This document shows, piece by piece, positions 22,201-31,399 of a stretch of 64,000 nucleotides of DNA. The stretch is from Tenrec ecaudatus (taxonomy: Eukaryota > Chordata > Mammalia > Afrosoricida > Tenrecidae), in contig NC_134539.1 in the NCBI RefSeq assembly GCF_050624435.1, positions 47,462,001-47,526,000 of the forward strand, written 5' to 3'. The notes under the pieces are model-generated. The model had not been told where the DNA came from, did not search any database, and was given only the letters and a program-made list of their open reading frames with translations. Numbering within the stretch: the stretch's first letter is position 1; each line of letters starts with the position of its first letter. The position numbers were made by a program, and so were the translations under genes.

Positions 22201-24011
22201 CAGTCATATTCGAATTCAGCTTTTCATTAGAGGCTGTGGGCCACAACTGTGAACATGGCTTGATTGGTCTCAGGGTTGGGACGCTTTTGTGGGTGCTGAA
22301 TTAATCCCCTGGCAGCCCTGTGCACCTCAGTGACGAGGGGTGGTAGAATCAAGAGAGCTGTAACCTGTAAGGACAGGTTGGCTGCAGAAACAATAGTTAA
22401 TGGGTTCTTGATGGCTAGCTTCTCCTGAAGTGGTTGCCAGACTTCGGGACTCGGAGCCTCTCAACAATTACACTGGTATCGATCACACAGTAGATTCTAA
22501 ACCAAACTTTTCAACATGACCGAGTTACTAATTAAAACGGGCACCATTTCAAAAGGCCAGCATCACTAATCAACAAAGACTATGAAGTTACACTAAGGCA
22601 TTTTGCTATCGATTTGTCTGGAATTAAAGTGAAAAAAATTGCTAACGGTGGAGTCAAAGGGGCATTTCTCATTTATCACGTGCACCAGCGATAAGCTTTT
22701 AAAAAGGGCTCATCCTTTGCCCAATTGCACTTGAGGCTCTAGTCTAAGAAAACAGCCTGTTCTCGGAATCAATTATCTATTGAAACGCTGGAGCTTCCTA
22801 GTAATCACCAATGTCTTTAGACAGGAAAACGGTGGCAAAGAGCTTTCTGATTGCACGACTGAACACCCCCAAACCAAGAGTACACATAATCTCAAAGGTG
22901 ATTTCTCCCTCCGCCCAAAGTTGGCGGAAAAATGGAAGGGAAAAAAGAAATTCCCCCCATGAACCTTTGGAAACGCCTGGTGTATTTCCTGGCTATAAAG
23001 TTCCGTATGCAAAGATGCCGCCACCAGCATGTGCTCAGTGAATGCAAGGTGCCCCTTTCCCGCTTTCCCTGGCCGCCGGCTGCTGCGCACCGGGGTCTGT
23101 TCGCTGCTCAGCAAGCGCAATTTCCTCGCGTTTACGTTTTGGACTGCATTAAACACGCGCTCTTGAGCGCCCAGCGTATAAGGGTCACGATGCTGGCTAA
23201 CACGAACCCGCCAACAATTCTTGTCTTTGGACCACAGCGGCTCCCTCGATGCCACACGCAAGAGCAGAAAGCAGCAGGGCAGGCAGGGTCCCCAGCCCAG
23301 GCCTCCCGGACTGAGTCATTCCCAGGCCAGCGTTGCCGGAAACACGCCCGGCGTCGCAGGGGAGGAGTCCGGGGGCGCAGCGCGGGCCGCCCCAGCTCGC
23401 AGCCACCTGGGGCCCCGTCGTCCCGCCTCGGGCCGCGTGCCCGCGGGGGTCTCCAGCCCCGGCGCTCCCTTTAAAGCAGGCCCAGGACCGGTGTCTCCGG
23501 GGCAGGGCAGGGTTGGGAGGCATCCGGAGGAGGTGCCCCACCCGACCCCACCCCTCTCGATCGGATCTAGTGGCTTAGGGGGTGGGAGGGGCCGCTGGTG
23601 ACCACCAGCCCGCTCCGAGGGGCTCCCGCCGCCCGGCCCCCGTGGGAACTGGAATGCAGGCGAGGTCAGTCCTCCTCATCTCCCAGGCGGGGTGGCCCGA
23701 CGGGAGGCGCAGGCGGCTAAGCGAGGGAACCCCGGGCCGGGCGCTTCCCAAGCGCGTGCAACCCCAGGGATGCGGGGAGCACCCCGACCTCCAGGGGACC
23801 CTCCTTCCGCCTCCTCCTTTCCCCCAGCACACGCGGCCGCCTCCGGCGCGCCCAGGCCCGGGCTCTCCACCCCGGAGGCCAAGCCGCCGCCTCCCCTTCC
23901 TCAGGAATGCGGAGCGGCGGCCTCCCCCCGCCGGCCCCACGCACACGCAGCTCGCAGCGCGCCCTGGGCTTCCTCGGAGGCGCGTACCTTGCTATCGATC
24001 TGCTTCACCAT
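13226..24011 (-). CDS. TXN: Thioredoxin-1 (TXN), five spliced exons
   Basis: Cytosolic and nuclear disulfide reductase, reduced by thioredoxin reductase with NADPH, and electron donor to peroxiredoxins, ribonucleotide reductase and methionine sulfoxide reductases. The five exons, joined in minus order 24011-23988, 20870-20766, 20330-20271, 13653-13588 and 13288-13226, give 105 codons plus TAA, the normal mammalian length. It starts MVKQIDSK. Visible key residues are buried Asp26, the active site W31-C32-G33-P34-C35, the extra cysteines C62, C69 and C73, and cis-Pro75. Each intron begins GT and ends AG, and the exons are 24, 105, 60, 66 and 63 nt. The C-terminus is ...INELS; human ends ...INELV. 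No stop or frameshift interrupts it, so it looks functional. The start is fixed by homology and by the TATA box about 100 bp upstream. No other gene overlaps it. Confidence 0.97.
13588..13653 (-). CDS. TXN: TXN exon 4 (codons 64-85)
   Basis: Encodes [10 protein letters not shown] followed by [12 protein letters not shown], with Cys69, Cys73 and cis-Pro75. The acceptor is 'cttcccctcag'-like and the donor is GTATGG. Length is 66 nt, in phase. The longer open frame around it (13447-13836) is read-through into introns. Confidence 0.96.
14286..14390. repeat. Possible MER5-like hAT remnant
   Basis: 'agggttctcaaacttggccg', 'cacatcagaactgcccaagg' and 'cgtattgatgcgaatgctc' are arranged as in MER5-type elements, which are shared by placental mammals. 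The match is short. Confidence 0.4.
14600..14905 (+). repeat. RTE LINE 3' fragment with (CCA)n tail
   Basis: 'ggtttggacacgcatctcaa' and 'ggctgcaaacatgggctcaa', ending 'gagccagaattgactcaac', match the RTE 3' end in this window. An (ACC)n microsatellite follows at about 14900-14923. Intronic within TXN. Confidence 0.65.
15325..15425 (+). repeat. AfroSINE 3' part
   Basis: 'gggcagctctactctgtgc', 'atcaggtcactgagtcagaa' and 'tagacccaatagcaacaatg' are the SINE 3' half. The head is missing or too diverged. Confidence 0.6.
16405..16466. repeat. A/C-rich simple repeat
   Basis: Repeated 'aaccaaaccaaaccccca' units, imperfect (AAACC)n-like, in TXN intron 3. Confidence 0.8.
17425..17830 (-). repeat. Two L1 3' ends in tandem
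   Basis: The same L1 terminus occurs twice in the same antisense orientation: 'tttattaggggctcataaaa' near 17485 and 'tttattagggactcatacaa' near 17608. Each continues into 'cttatcacaatgcatac'-type sequence. The second runs on to 'ccctcatgtgcccttggtaa'. Probably one insertion next to or into an older one. Confidence 0.75.
18060..18215. repeat. Possible ancient L1 (L1M) fragment
   Basis: 'tctaggggtgtacaaggtca' and 'gtgagctttgataaacgtag' resemble old mammalian L1 3' sequence. Short and diverged. Confidence 0.35.
19532..19752 (+). mobile_element. SPIN-type hAT MITE
   Basis: A 221-bp non-autonomous hAT transposon. Motifs in order are 'ttttcaatctgtgggttatg', 'ctttgggggtcaaatgac', 'ctttcacaggggtcacctaa', 'taattttatggttgtgggtc' and 'gaaggttgagaaccattg'. 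They match the SPIN terminal sequences I know. The flanks GACTAGCC and GATTAACC fit an 8-bp target duplication with two transitions. It sits in TXN intron 3 and has no coding capacity. Confidence 0.88.
20060..20150 (+). repeat. AfroSINE 3' part
   Basis: 'gacgcaggtctactctgtcc', 'gaaggtcactgtgagtcaga' and 'gacaacgaggttgg' match the SINE 3' half. It lies 120 bp from TXN exon 3. Confidence 0.6.
20271..20330 (-). CDS. TXN: TXN exon 3 (codons 44-63)
   Basis: Encodes [13 protein letters not shown] then VDVDDCQ, including Cys62. The acceptor is 'ttttttctag' and the donor GTATGTG. 60 nt, in phase, as in the human gene. Confidence 0.96.
20766..20870 (-). CDS. TXN: TXN exon 2 (codons 9-43), active site
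   Basis: Encodes [35 protein letters not shown]. The redox motif WCGPC is at 20804-20790. The acceptor is 'ttcctcctcag' and the donor GTGAGT. Intron 2 (20331-20765) is only 435 bp and carries an A-rich simple run near 20664. Confidence 0.97.
20871..23987 (-). other. TXN: TXN intron 1
   Basis: 3.1 kb, GTACGC...CTCAG. Its first part (about 23.3-23.99 kb) is CpG-rich and continuous with the promoter island, and includes an AP-1-like TGAGTCAT at 23312-23319. The remainder is single-copy-looking. A minus-strand frame without ATG at 22227-22460 (77 codons, with [18 protein letters not shown]) is of unknown meaning. Confidence 0.85.
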
Positions 24012-24083
24012 TTTGACCGTTGGGCTTGGACGAGCGACCGGGGCCACAAGAAGAACGGAACACGACAGCGAACCGAGCTTGGA
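23988..24083 (-). CDS. TXN: TXN exon 1 (5'UTR and codons 1-8)
   Basis: The ATG at 24011-24009 opens MVKQIDSK, and the donor GTACGC follows at 23987. The 5'UTR is about 70 nt if transcription starts some 30 bp below the TATA box. The upper boundary near 24083 is an estimate; only 23988-24011 is coding. Confidence 0.9.
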
Positions 24084-24107
24084 CCCAGAGCGCGCCGCCC
24101 GCCTTGC

Positions 24108-24139
24108 CTTTATAGCGCAACGGGGCGGGGAGGGGCGGG
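24108..24139 (-). promoter_or_regulatory. TXN: TXN core promoter: TATA box and GC boxes
   Basis: TATAAAG on the minus strand (24114-24108) lies about 97 bp above the ATG. Immediately upstream are two GC boxes ('cggggcggggaggggcgggg' at 24120-24139), candidate Sp1-family sites. Another 'gggggcggggcc' lies near 24260. TSS position is inferred, not shown. Confidence 0.75.
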
Positions 24140-24628
24140 GCGTCGCGGCGGGCGCGCGCGGCGGGCGTGTGGCGGGGGCGCGCCCGTCCCGGTCGCCCGC
24201 CGAGGTTCCTCCAGGAAGGCCCCGCCTCCCGGTGGGAGGGGGCAAGCGAGCAGCCGAGGGGGCGGGGCCACGGGCTCAGGGGGTGGGGCTGGCGGGCACC
24301 GCGAGGAACTCCCGGAAGCCTTGTCTGCGAGCCACGCTAGCCACCCGCTCCCGTCCCCGGTGGCTGGGTGGGTGGGTGCTCTTTGGGAGCCAGCGAATGA
24401 CCGCGTAGGCCCACGGTGGGCGGTGGGAGGTGCGGCGGCGGACCAAACCATCTTCTCCAGAACCACGGGGTTCCCCCCTCCCCCCGGGCTACGTAGAAGG
24501 GTGAGCCAGGCCGTAATCCTGCGCACCCACGGGCTCCGGATAGACCGCCCCAGGACCGCCCAGGCAGGCCTAGATTCCTGGAAGAGCCCCGCCACGCCCT
24601 CGCCTCCGCCCCGCAGCCAAGCGAACCC

Positions 24629-24649
24629 CAAAGTGCTGAGTAATGATGA
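24629..24649 (-). promoter_or_regulatory. TXN: Antioxidant response element (NRF2/MAF)
   Basis: In gene orientation the core reads TTACTCAGCACTTTG, preceded by TCATCA. The published human TXN ARE, as I remember it, has the same core with TCACCG in front, so only two of 21 bases differ. It lies about 565 bp above the inferred start site. NRF2 binding in oxidative stress is expected from the human gene. Confidence 0.75.
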
Positions 24650-25129
24650 CCTGGAAGTAAGGCGGGGTGCGCAGCCCCTGGGCCTCCCCACCTGCCCCCG
24701 CGGGCGGGGTGTACTGCGTGCGCCCTGGCGATCACTCAGTGGTTTCCAAAGAACACCTGTCTCTGGAGGGGGTATGGGGGCGGGGCGGGCGGGTGGCAGG
24801 GACCCCCGGGTGGAATTTGCAGGGAAGACTCTGCTGTTCTTTCACCTGTGAACTCGATGACTCTGAGGGTGACAGGGCAGTTTAGGACAGGTGGGATCCA
24901 CCTGGGCTCACACTACTGCGAGCGAGGACCTGAGTGGGCCCTGCAATTTAGTTCCATTGTGTGGCCCTGGTGACGCCCTGTCAGTCTGGTGCCTGTTTCC
25001 CTTCTTGAGTAAAGTGAGAATTAGGGCCGTCTCTATCTCACGTGGTGGTGTTTTTAGGTTCTAAGTAACCTGTATGATGATCAAGACTGTTTTGAGGCGT
25101 ACCAAGCCATCCCATAGTTCTGCTGGAAG

Positions 25130-25325
25130 TCCCTGGGTGGCCCACACTGTTAAGCGCCGGACCACTAGCCTAAAGGTTCGTTACTACCCAGAGGCTCCTG
25201 GGAAGGCAGCCTGGCCATCATCGTCTGAAAAGTGGCAGCCTTGAAAAAACCTAAGGAAGCTGTTCTTCTCTCTACAAATTTGTAACAAATAGGGTCTTGT
25301 GAGTTAGAGCTGACAGGGCAGCGAC
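25130..25325 (+). repeat. AfroSINE, diverged
   Basis: 'gtccctgggtggcccacact', 'gttaagcgccggaccactag' and 'gtcttgtgagttagagctga' follow SINE order. It carries an internal insertion compared with the others. Confidence 0.6.
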
Positions 25326-25857
25326 TCACAACATAGCTTCTGTCAGCACACAGTGGGCTGCTTGGCGTCTGGAGGGCCTGGAGGAGTGTAGTGACCTTAT
25401 ATTTGCAAAGCACACTTGGGTGTTTTTCTACCAGTGGTGAGAAAGGGAGAAGTCGGAAATGTGTGTTGATTCAGGGATGCCTTAGAGGTGGGATCTGGCA
25501 AGACTGAGTTTTGAGTGTGTTAGCGACAGTTGGAAGGGCTTGTGAGAGTGGGACATGGAGAAACGGTTGAGCTGCAGAGGGACATGAGGCAGACCGCTGG
25601 GGCAAGAACACAAGCTTGCGTTTTAGGAGCAGAGCAGCTGTGGAGAAAGCTAGATGTAAATGTGATCGGCTGGCGTTAGTGGTGAAACTGCTGCTGGCTG
25701 GCCCCCAGGAGGCCCATGCTTCCTTCTCCCTGCCATTTCAAGTGGAGAAGAAAGAGAACCAGGGGCTGGGAGCCTGTTAGCCAAAGTCCCTAGAGAACTG
25801 AGAAGCTGCAAGTTATGAAAGGACTAAACAAAGCCAGCCCTCCACCCACTGACTCAT
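25326..25857. other. Intergenic, no feature
   Basis: Upstream flank of TXN. G-rich, no exon or recognised repeat. Confidence 0.4.
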
Positions 25858-26035
25858 GTCATTCAATTGATTCTGACTCATAGCAATCCTATAGCCAGAG
25901 TAAAACTGCCCATCGGTTTCCAAGGCTATAATCTTTCCAGAGGCAGACAGACACATCTTTCTTCTGTGGGGCCAGGGACCTTTTGGTTAAGAGCCAAACT
26001 CTTAATCACTTTATGGATCCCCCACCCCCGACTCC
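25858..26035 (-). repeat. AfroSINE
   Basis: Antisense copy: 'attcaattgattctgactca', 'tagcaatcctatagccagag', 'taaaactgcccatcggtttc' and 'ggttaagagccaaactctta'. Confidence 0.7.
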
Positions 26036-26318
26036 TTAAGTACAGACCTAGACAGAGGAAATATGCTGTCCCCTAAAGAAATCAACGTTCTCAAAAAGAT
26101 TAAGGACTTTTGGAACCAAGAAGGGGCCTGCAAAGGTGCTAGGAACAGCTTTTCTTTTCACTGTGCCTTAAGACCAACCCACGGTCCTGCCTCTGGTGCG
26201 TTGCCACGGAGGTGGCAACAAATAATTGGGCTATAGAAAGGCCAGTGACCAGATCTCCAAGGGCTGCTGAGCCGTGCTTGGCTGACATCTCCTTTCCCAG
26301 GACTTTCTAAAGGCCCGG

Positions 26319-26327
26319 TGACTCAGC
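26319..26327 (+). promoter_or_regulatory. Candidate distal ARE/MARE
   Basis: TGACTCAGC, an exact match to the ARE core TGACnnnGC and to the NRF2-MAF consensus, about 2.2 kb upstream of the TXN start. Nine-base matches occur by chance, so function is only a possibility. Confidence 0.35.
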
Positions 26328-26522
26328 TGCAAGAGGCACTGCTGTTGCAATTAGAGACTCTCAGGAACTAGCAGGATAAAGCTTATGTTTCTAGCCCAGC
26401 TGCTGCAATTAGACTACCAATTAGATTCTTGGCCCTGCTGTACCACTTAGTAGCTAGACACGTCTAAGTAGGCTTTCCGTTTCCTCATCTGTAAAACGGC
26501 CATAATAACCTATGTGAGGGTC

Positions 26523-26720
26523 AAAGAGCCTTGGTGGCCCCATTGTTAAGCGAGTTGGGACTAACTAAAAGATTGTTAGTGGTTCTAATCCACCCAGTCG
26601 CTCTGTGGCAGAAAACTGGCCATCGGCTCACGTACAGATTACAGGCTAGAAAACCCCATAGGGTTGTCACATGGGGTTGTTATGAGTTAAAATTGACTGG
26701 AAGGTACCTCAAAACCATAG
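26523..26720 (+). repeat. AfroSINE
   Basis: 'aaagagccttggtggcccca', 'ttgttaagcgagttgggact', 'gaaaaccccatagggttgtc' and 'gttatgagttaaaattgact'. Confidence 0.7.
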
Positions 26721-26867
26721 TATGCTACGATAAAGGGTGGGGGAGTTAACATATATGGATTTCAAATTCTATCTGGCATATTGTTGGCCAGTTGATTCTG
26801 ACGCGTCCTGCACCATCCTCACAGTCGTTCCTATATTGAACCCATTGTTGAGGGGCTTCTCTTCTGC

Positions 26868-27075
26868 TAATCCCCTGCTTGGTGTAGTGCTTACTATTGG
26901 CTGCTAACTACAAGGCCAGCAGCTTGAAGCCACTAGCTTCTCCTCAGGAGAAAGATGAGACTTTCCACTTGTGTAAAGAGTTCCAGTCTTGGAAACTCAC
27001 AGGTGCAATTCTATCCTGTCCTGTAGAGTCACTGTGAGCCAGAATTGACTCCATGGCAGTGAGTTTGTTTTTTGA
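26868..27075 (+). repeat. AfroSINE, well preserved
   Basis: 'ttggtgtagtgcttactatt', 'ggctgctaactacaaggcca', 'ctcctcaggagaaagatgag', 'ctgtcctgtagagtcactgt' and 'gactccatggcagtgagttt' give an almost complete copy. Confidence 0.8.
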
Positions 27076-27084
27076 GTTTATTAT

Positions 27085-28860
27085 TTTACCAAACATGATA
27101 TCCTTCCCCAGACACTGGCCCTTCCTGCTGATCTGTCCAAAGTAGGTGCGACGAAGTCTCACCATACTCACGTCTGAGAAGCATTCGTCAAAGGTATCGC
27201 ATCTCCAGTCTTCTTTATCCCTTGTCTGGCTTTCCCATACATAATGAGGCAGTGGAAAAGACCCTCGCTTGGGTCAGTGCACCTTCATCCTCAAAGTGTC
27301 AGCTTTGCTCTTTAACACTTAAAAGAAGTCGTCTTTCGCAGAATTGCCTAAAGTAATGAGTCATTTAATTTTCCAATGTACCTGTGGGCCTTGATTCTAC
27401 ATCCAAGTAAAACGAAACCCTTGACAATTCTTGATGATCCTCTCTCTTGGTATTGCTTATTAGCCCAGTTGTGAGGATTTGTTTTGTCTTTTTTTTTTTA
27501 ATGTTGTAGAATCTAGTTTGAAGGCTGTATTTGATTTCCATCAGTATGTGCTTCAAGTCCTCATTGCCTTCAGTAAGCAAGGTTGTGATAGTTGCGTATT
27601 GCAGCTTGTTAATGACCTTTCTCAGATCCTGATGCCACAATCGTCTGGTCCAATTTATAGTTGGTTCTGACTTGTACTGTGTTCTTATGGTCTCATTATT
27701 TATCCTCAGACAGATAGAATAAGTACAGTGAAAGGACACAAGCCTAACACACCCTTTCCTTGATTTTAAATCATTCGATAACTTCTTTGTTCTGTTCAAA
27801 CAACTGACTCTTGGCTTACATTTCATATAAGCACATTCAAGTATTCTGGAAGGCACATTCTTTATAATGTTGGGTTAGACTGGGTTGATTAGAGAAACAA
27901 ATTAATTGACATGTGTAAGAGAAAGCGTTATATCTAGAAGTAATTATGCATCAATAAAACATCACAGTCCAGTCTACATCAAGTCCATAAATTCGATATT
28001 AGCCCAGAAGTCAGATAGATATAAATCCATAAATTCCTCTTCAGACTCATAGCACATGCAATGATGCCGAATGCAGGAACATCACAGGCTGGTGGGTGGC
28101 TGCCATCAGGGTGGCTCCATGTGGCCTGTCAACAGGAGTGTGAATCAGAGAGAGAGAGTGTGGCCTGCCTCCCAGGAGAAAAAGGAAGTTTCCAGAATCC
28201 TTATGAGAAGGCCACACCTGCATAGAGGCACCCTTGGCTATGCCCTGATTGACAGGCTAGACTCCACTCCTTCACTCATAATACCCTCAAGTTGACAAGA
28301 GATTATGTAACTACCACAAATGTTCTCTGTAGTTTGTTACGATCCACATGATCAAGCCTTTGCGTGCAGTATGGCCTTGTTCTGGTCCCACAACTGTCTC
28401 TTGATCCATGCACAAGTCACATGAGCACGATGTATTCTGGAATTCCCACTCTTCTCACACCTTCCCACCATTTATTATGGGCCACACTGTCAAATGTCTT
28501 TGTCAATAAAATATAGGTAAACATATTTTCTAATGCTCTCTGCTTCCAACTGAGAGCCCACCTTCTGAATCCAACTTGAGTTTTGGGCATATCCCTATTG
28601 ATGGACCGCTGTAACTGTTTTAAAAGTATCTTTAGCAAAATTTTACTTGCATGTGATATGAAGGATATTGTTACATAGTTTCTGTTTTCCATTAGGTCAC
28701 CCTTTGAGACGGACATAAGTATTGGTCTCTTCCAGTCAGTTGTCCAGGTAGCTGTCTTCCAAATTTCTTTACACAGACGTGAGCTCCTCCAGTCCTGCAT
28801 CAGCTTGTTGAAACATTTCAATTCCTTGACCCTTATTTTCCCCATCACATGGTTAGTGCT
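27085..28860 (-). mobile_element. RTE LINE, antisense, split by a solo LTR
   Basis: Minus-strand frames at 28848-28417 and 27856-27365 carry reverse transcriptase sequence of the RTE/BovB class: NYVTISFISHASKILLKIL, DMPKTQVGFRRW and TKTFDSVAHNKWWE, then the linker and C-terminal part. The solo LTR 27871-28318 interrupts it, and the RTE reads on across the insertion. Several stops and frameshifts make it inactive. Neither the 5' endonuclease nor an intact 3' end is complete. Confidence 0.8.
27871..28318 (-). mobile_element. Solo LTR, ERVL/MLT2-like (fossil)
   Basis: Antisense member of the window's LTR family, from 'tgggttagactgggttgatt' to 'gagattatgtaactaccaca', 448 bp. AATGT flanks it at 27866-27870 and 28319-28323, a perfect 5-bp target duplication. 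It entered the RTE copy around it, so it is younger than that copy. Nothing internal remains. Confidence 0.8.
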
Positions 28861-29254
28861 ACATGAAGTATGCTTACAGACCGCTGCGTGGAATAGTTAA
28901 ATTCTTCCAGAATGATAGCCGAGCTAGGATAGTAAAGGAGACTCAACCAGTTGTCCAGGTTGTACATGAAATTAATAACGGGGAAATTTGTCATGAACAG
29001 TGAGCTTTGTACCCTGAGTCTCGTGGTACACAGAGGGAGGAAGAGAAGCAGGTTGGGCCTTGCCTTAAGGACCAAGGACCTCTACCTACAGGTATATGGA
29101 AAATGGGGTCCACAGGATTTCAGTTGTGGCAAGGAAGATAGCTTTCGATGTTGAGAGTGAGGTGTGAGGGTCAGGGCTATCTGTGCAGATATAGGTCCGG
29201 GGTGAGAGGAGGAGAGAGATGGTGGCTGTTAAGGAACTCACTGTGCCCCCTCTC

Positions 29255-30605
29255 CCCATATGTGTTGTAAATCCCAACCAACCCTTATTCCTGTAGTTAT
29301 ACTCCCACTTGAGAATGGGTTTCTTTGTTATGTTAACAATATCCTATTAGGGTAGGCTGTACCTTCAATTTTTTTTGAAATATAAAAGAGCAGATATTGA
29401 CTTCATGTGAATTTTCTAGGCTGTCAGAAACAAAAAGAAGCAGAGATAAGGGAAGATAAATGCCAGGCCACATGAAGATTACCAAGGAAAGAGGCAAACC
29501 TGTAAAGACACACAAACTTTTCTCCAGAGGTGACAGAAAGAGAAAACCCTCCCCTAGAAGTGGTGTCCTACTTCAGACTTCTAGTGAACACAAAAGGACA
29601 AGGGAACGTGACATGGCTTAGAATCAGGAAAGATGTGCATCACAGTTGTATCCTCTCACCATACTTGTTCAGTCCGTTTGCTGAGCAAATCACCAGAGAA
29701 GCTGGATTATATAAAGAAGAAGACAACATCAAGATTGGAGGAAGGATTATTAATAACCTGTCGCTATATGTGACACAAGTTTGCTCGCTGAAAGTGAGGA
29801 GGATCGAAGCACTTGCTGATGAAGATGGAGGATTGCAGCCTTCTGTGTGGATTACAAAATGTAAAAGACCCTAAAGTCCTCACAACTGGTCCAATAGGTA
29901 ACATGATCAATGAAGCAAAGGTTGAAGTTATCAAGGATTTTGTCTTGCTTAGATCCATAATCAATGCTCATGGAAGCAGCAGTCAAGAGATGAAAAGATG
30001 CATTGCATTAAGTAAATCTACTGCATGAGACTTCTACAGTTTATGGAAAAGCAAGGGTGTTATTTTGAGGACTAAGGGGCATCTGGTCCAAGCCATGGTA
30101 TTTTTCATTGCCTCAGATAGATGTGAAAATTGGACATTGAATAAGGAAGACTGAAGAAGATTTGATGAATTTGAATTACAGCCCTGGAGAAGAATATTGG
30201 AAGTACCACGGAGTGCCAAAGGACAAACAAACTGTCTTGGAAGAAATCTGGCCAAAGTGCTCCTTAGAGTCAAGCATGGCCAGACTTCATCTTCCATACT
30301 TGGGGCATGTTGTCGGGAGAGACCAGTGCCCAGGAGAGGACTTCATGCTGGGTGAGATGGTAGGGCAGTGCAAGAGGGGAAGGCCCGCAAGGAGAAGTGG
30401 CTTGTACGATGGCCGCGGGCACAGGAACAATGGCAAGGGTGATGCAGGACCAGGCAGTGTTTGGTTCTGCTGGGCCCAGGGTTGCTATGGATTGGAACTG
30501 ACTCGATGGCCCCTAACAACCTCCCATACTCTCAGAAAATAAAATTCTCTGCTGAACCCGCCCACTTTTTGTATTTTGGTTATAGCAACAGCGGATGACT
30601 GAGAC
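29255..30605 (+). mobile_element. MLT1-like MaLR LTR split by RTE (fossil)
   Basis: The left part (about 29255-29585) reads 'ttgtaaatcccaaccaaccc', 'tattagggtaggctgtacct' and 'cctcccctagaagtggtgtc'. The right part (about 30521-30605) reads 'tcagaaaataaaattctctg' and 'tggttatagcaacagcggat', typical of MLT1 LTRs of the ERVL-MaLR group, which are old and shared across placental mammals. The RTE fragment between them is a later insertion. Confidence 0.65.
29588..30520 (+). mobile_element. RTE LINE fragment, RT to 3' end
   Basis: Frames at 29530-29874 and 30162-30542 read VTWLRIRKDVHHSCILSPYL and ITREAGLYKEEDNIKIGGRI, then PYLGHVVGRDQCPGEDFMLG and KRGRPARRSG. This is the RTE RT palm-to-tail order. 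It ends 'gactcgatggcccctaacaa', the RTE 3' terminus. It is 5'-truncated and frameshifted between the frames. Confidence 0.8.
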
Positions 30606-31235
30606 CATGGCACTCATGCCTTCACTTGGGGGTTGGCCATGGGTGTTAGGACTGTCAGTTGCAGGGAGAAGTTACAGCCTGAAACTGACTTAACCCACAA
30701 AGATCACTATTAATTCATATGGCAAGGAACTTCAGGGGCCTCAAAAAGTCGCCACGACACTGCTGGGCAGGTGCAAACCTAGACACCAGCACCTTCCAGT
30801 TAGGGTTCCCGCGGGTTTAGGGTTCCTTTGTTCTAGTAAATGCCCCAGAGGTGGACCTTCATTGACCTGAGCCTGGGGGTGTCAGCCTTGCTTGAATGAT
30901 TTGGACTGAGTGAAGGGAAATCCAGGGAGATGCCAGAAAAAACAGAAATGGATCGTGGGGAGGCAAAAAAGAACATTTCCACATCACCCAGAAGAGCAAA
31001 CGAGTATTGAGTGAGGTCTGTTGAGCTTATGTCAGGTTTCTAGGTCAGCTCAGTCAGGCATTATGTGGAACCCGAGAAGGAGCTCGGCTCCACCGTTTAA
31101 GCGCTGGCTTAGTGCTCCAATGCTCTTACAGCAGGAATCCCACAAGTGGATGCAAACGAATTTACTTTCAAATCGTTTCAGAGTGGGGAAGTGCTAAATC
31201 AGGGTTCTCGTTCTAGCTCTTTGCTTTGGGGGAAA
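30606..31235. other. Intergenic, no feature
   Basis: No exon or recognised repeat. Some GC-balanced single-copy-looking sequence. Confidence 0.35.
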
Positions 31236-31239
31236 ATCC

Positions 31240-31395
31240 TCATCTTCAGGCTTCTCTTCTTTGCTAACCAAAACATCATCAGTTCAAATCTACCAGCTGT
31301 TCCTCAGGAGAAAGATGAGATTGTCTTCTCATACAGATTAAAGCCTTAGACATCCTAGGTAGAGTCACTGTAAATTGGAATTTGGGATTGGGTGG
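31240..31395 (+). repeat. AfroSINE, partial
   Basis: 'tttgctaaccaaaacatcat', 'cagttcaaatctaccagctg', 'ttcctcaggagaaagatgag' and 'gtagagtcactgtaaattgg'. Confidence 0.6.
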
Positions 31396-31399
31396 TCCC

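Larger units (their letters stand above)
23300..24830. promoter_or_regulatory. TXN: CpG island of the TXN promoter
   Basis: Dense CpG and G+C across exon 1 and both flanks, in sharp contrast to the AT-rich surroundings. Long open frames on both strands here (for example 23907-24851 plus and 24110-24691 minus) are the usual result of few stop codons in GC-rich DNA. CpG islands mark constitutive promoters, which fits TXN. I see no second gene's exon sharing it. Confidence 0.85.

Noticed and set aside
23907-24851. A 314-codon plus-strand open frame, and a 193-codon minus frame at 24110-24691, across the TXN promoter
   Set aside because: Low-complexity Arg/Gly/Pro-rich translations in a CpG island. 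Stop codons are rare in such DNA and no domain is visible.
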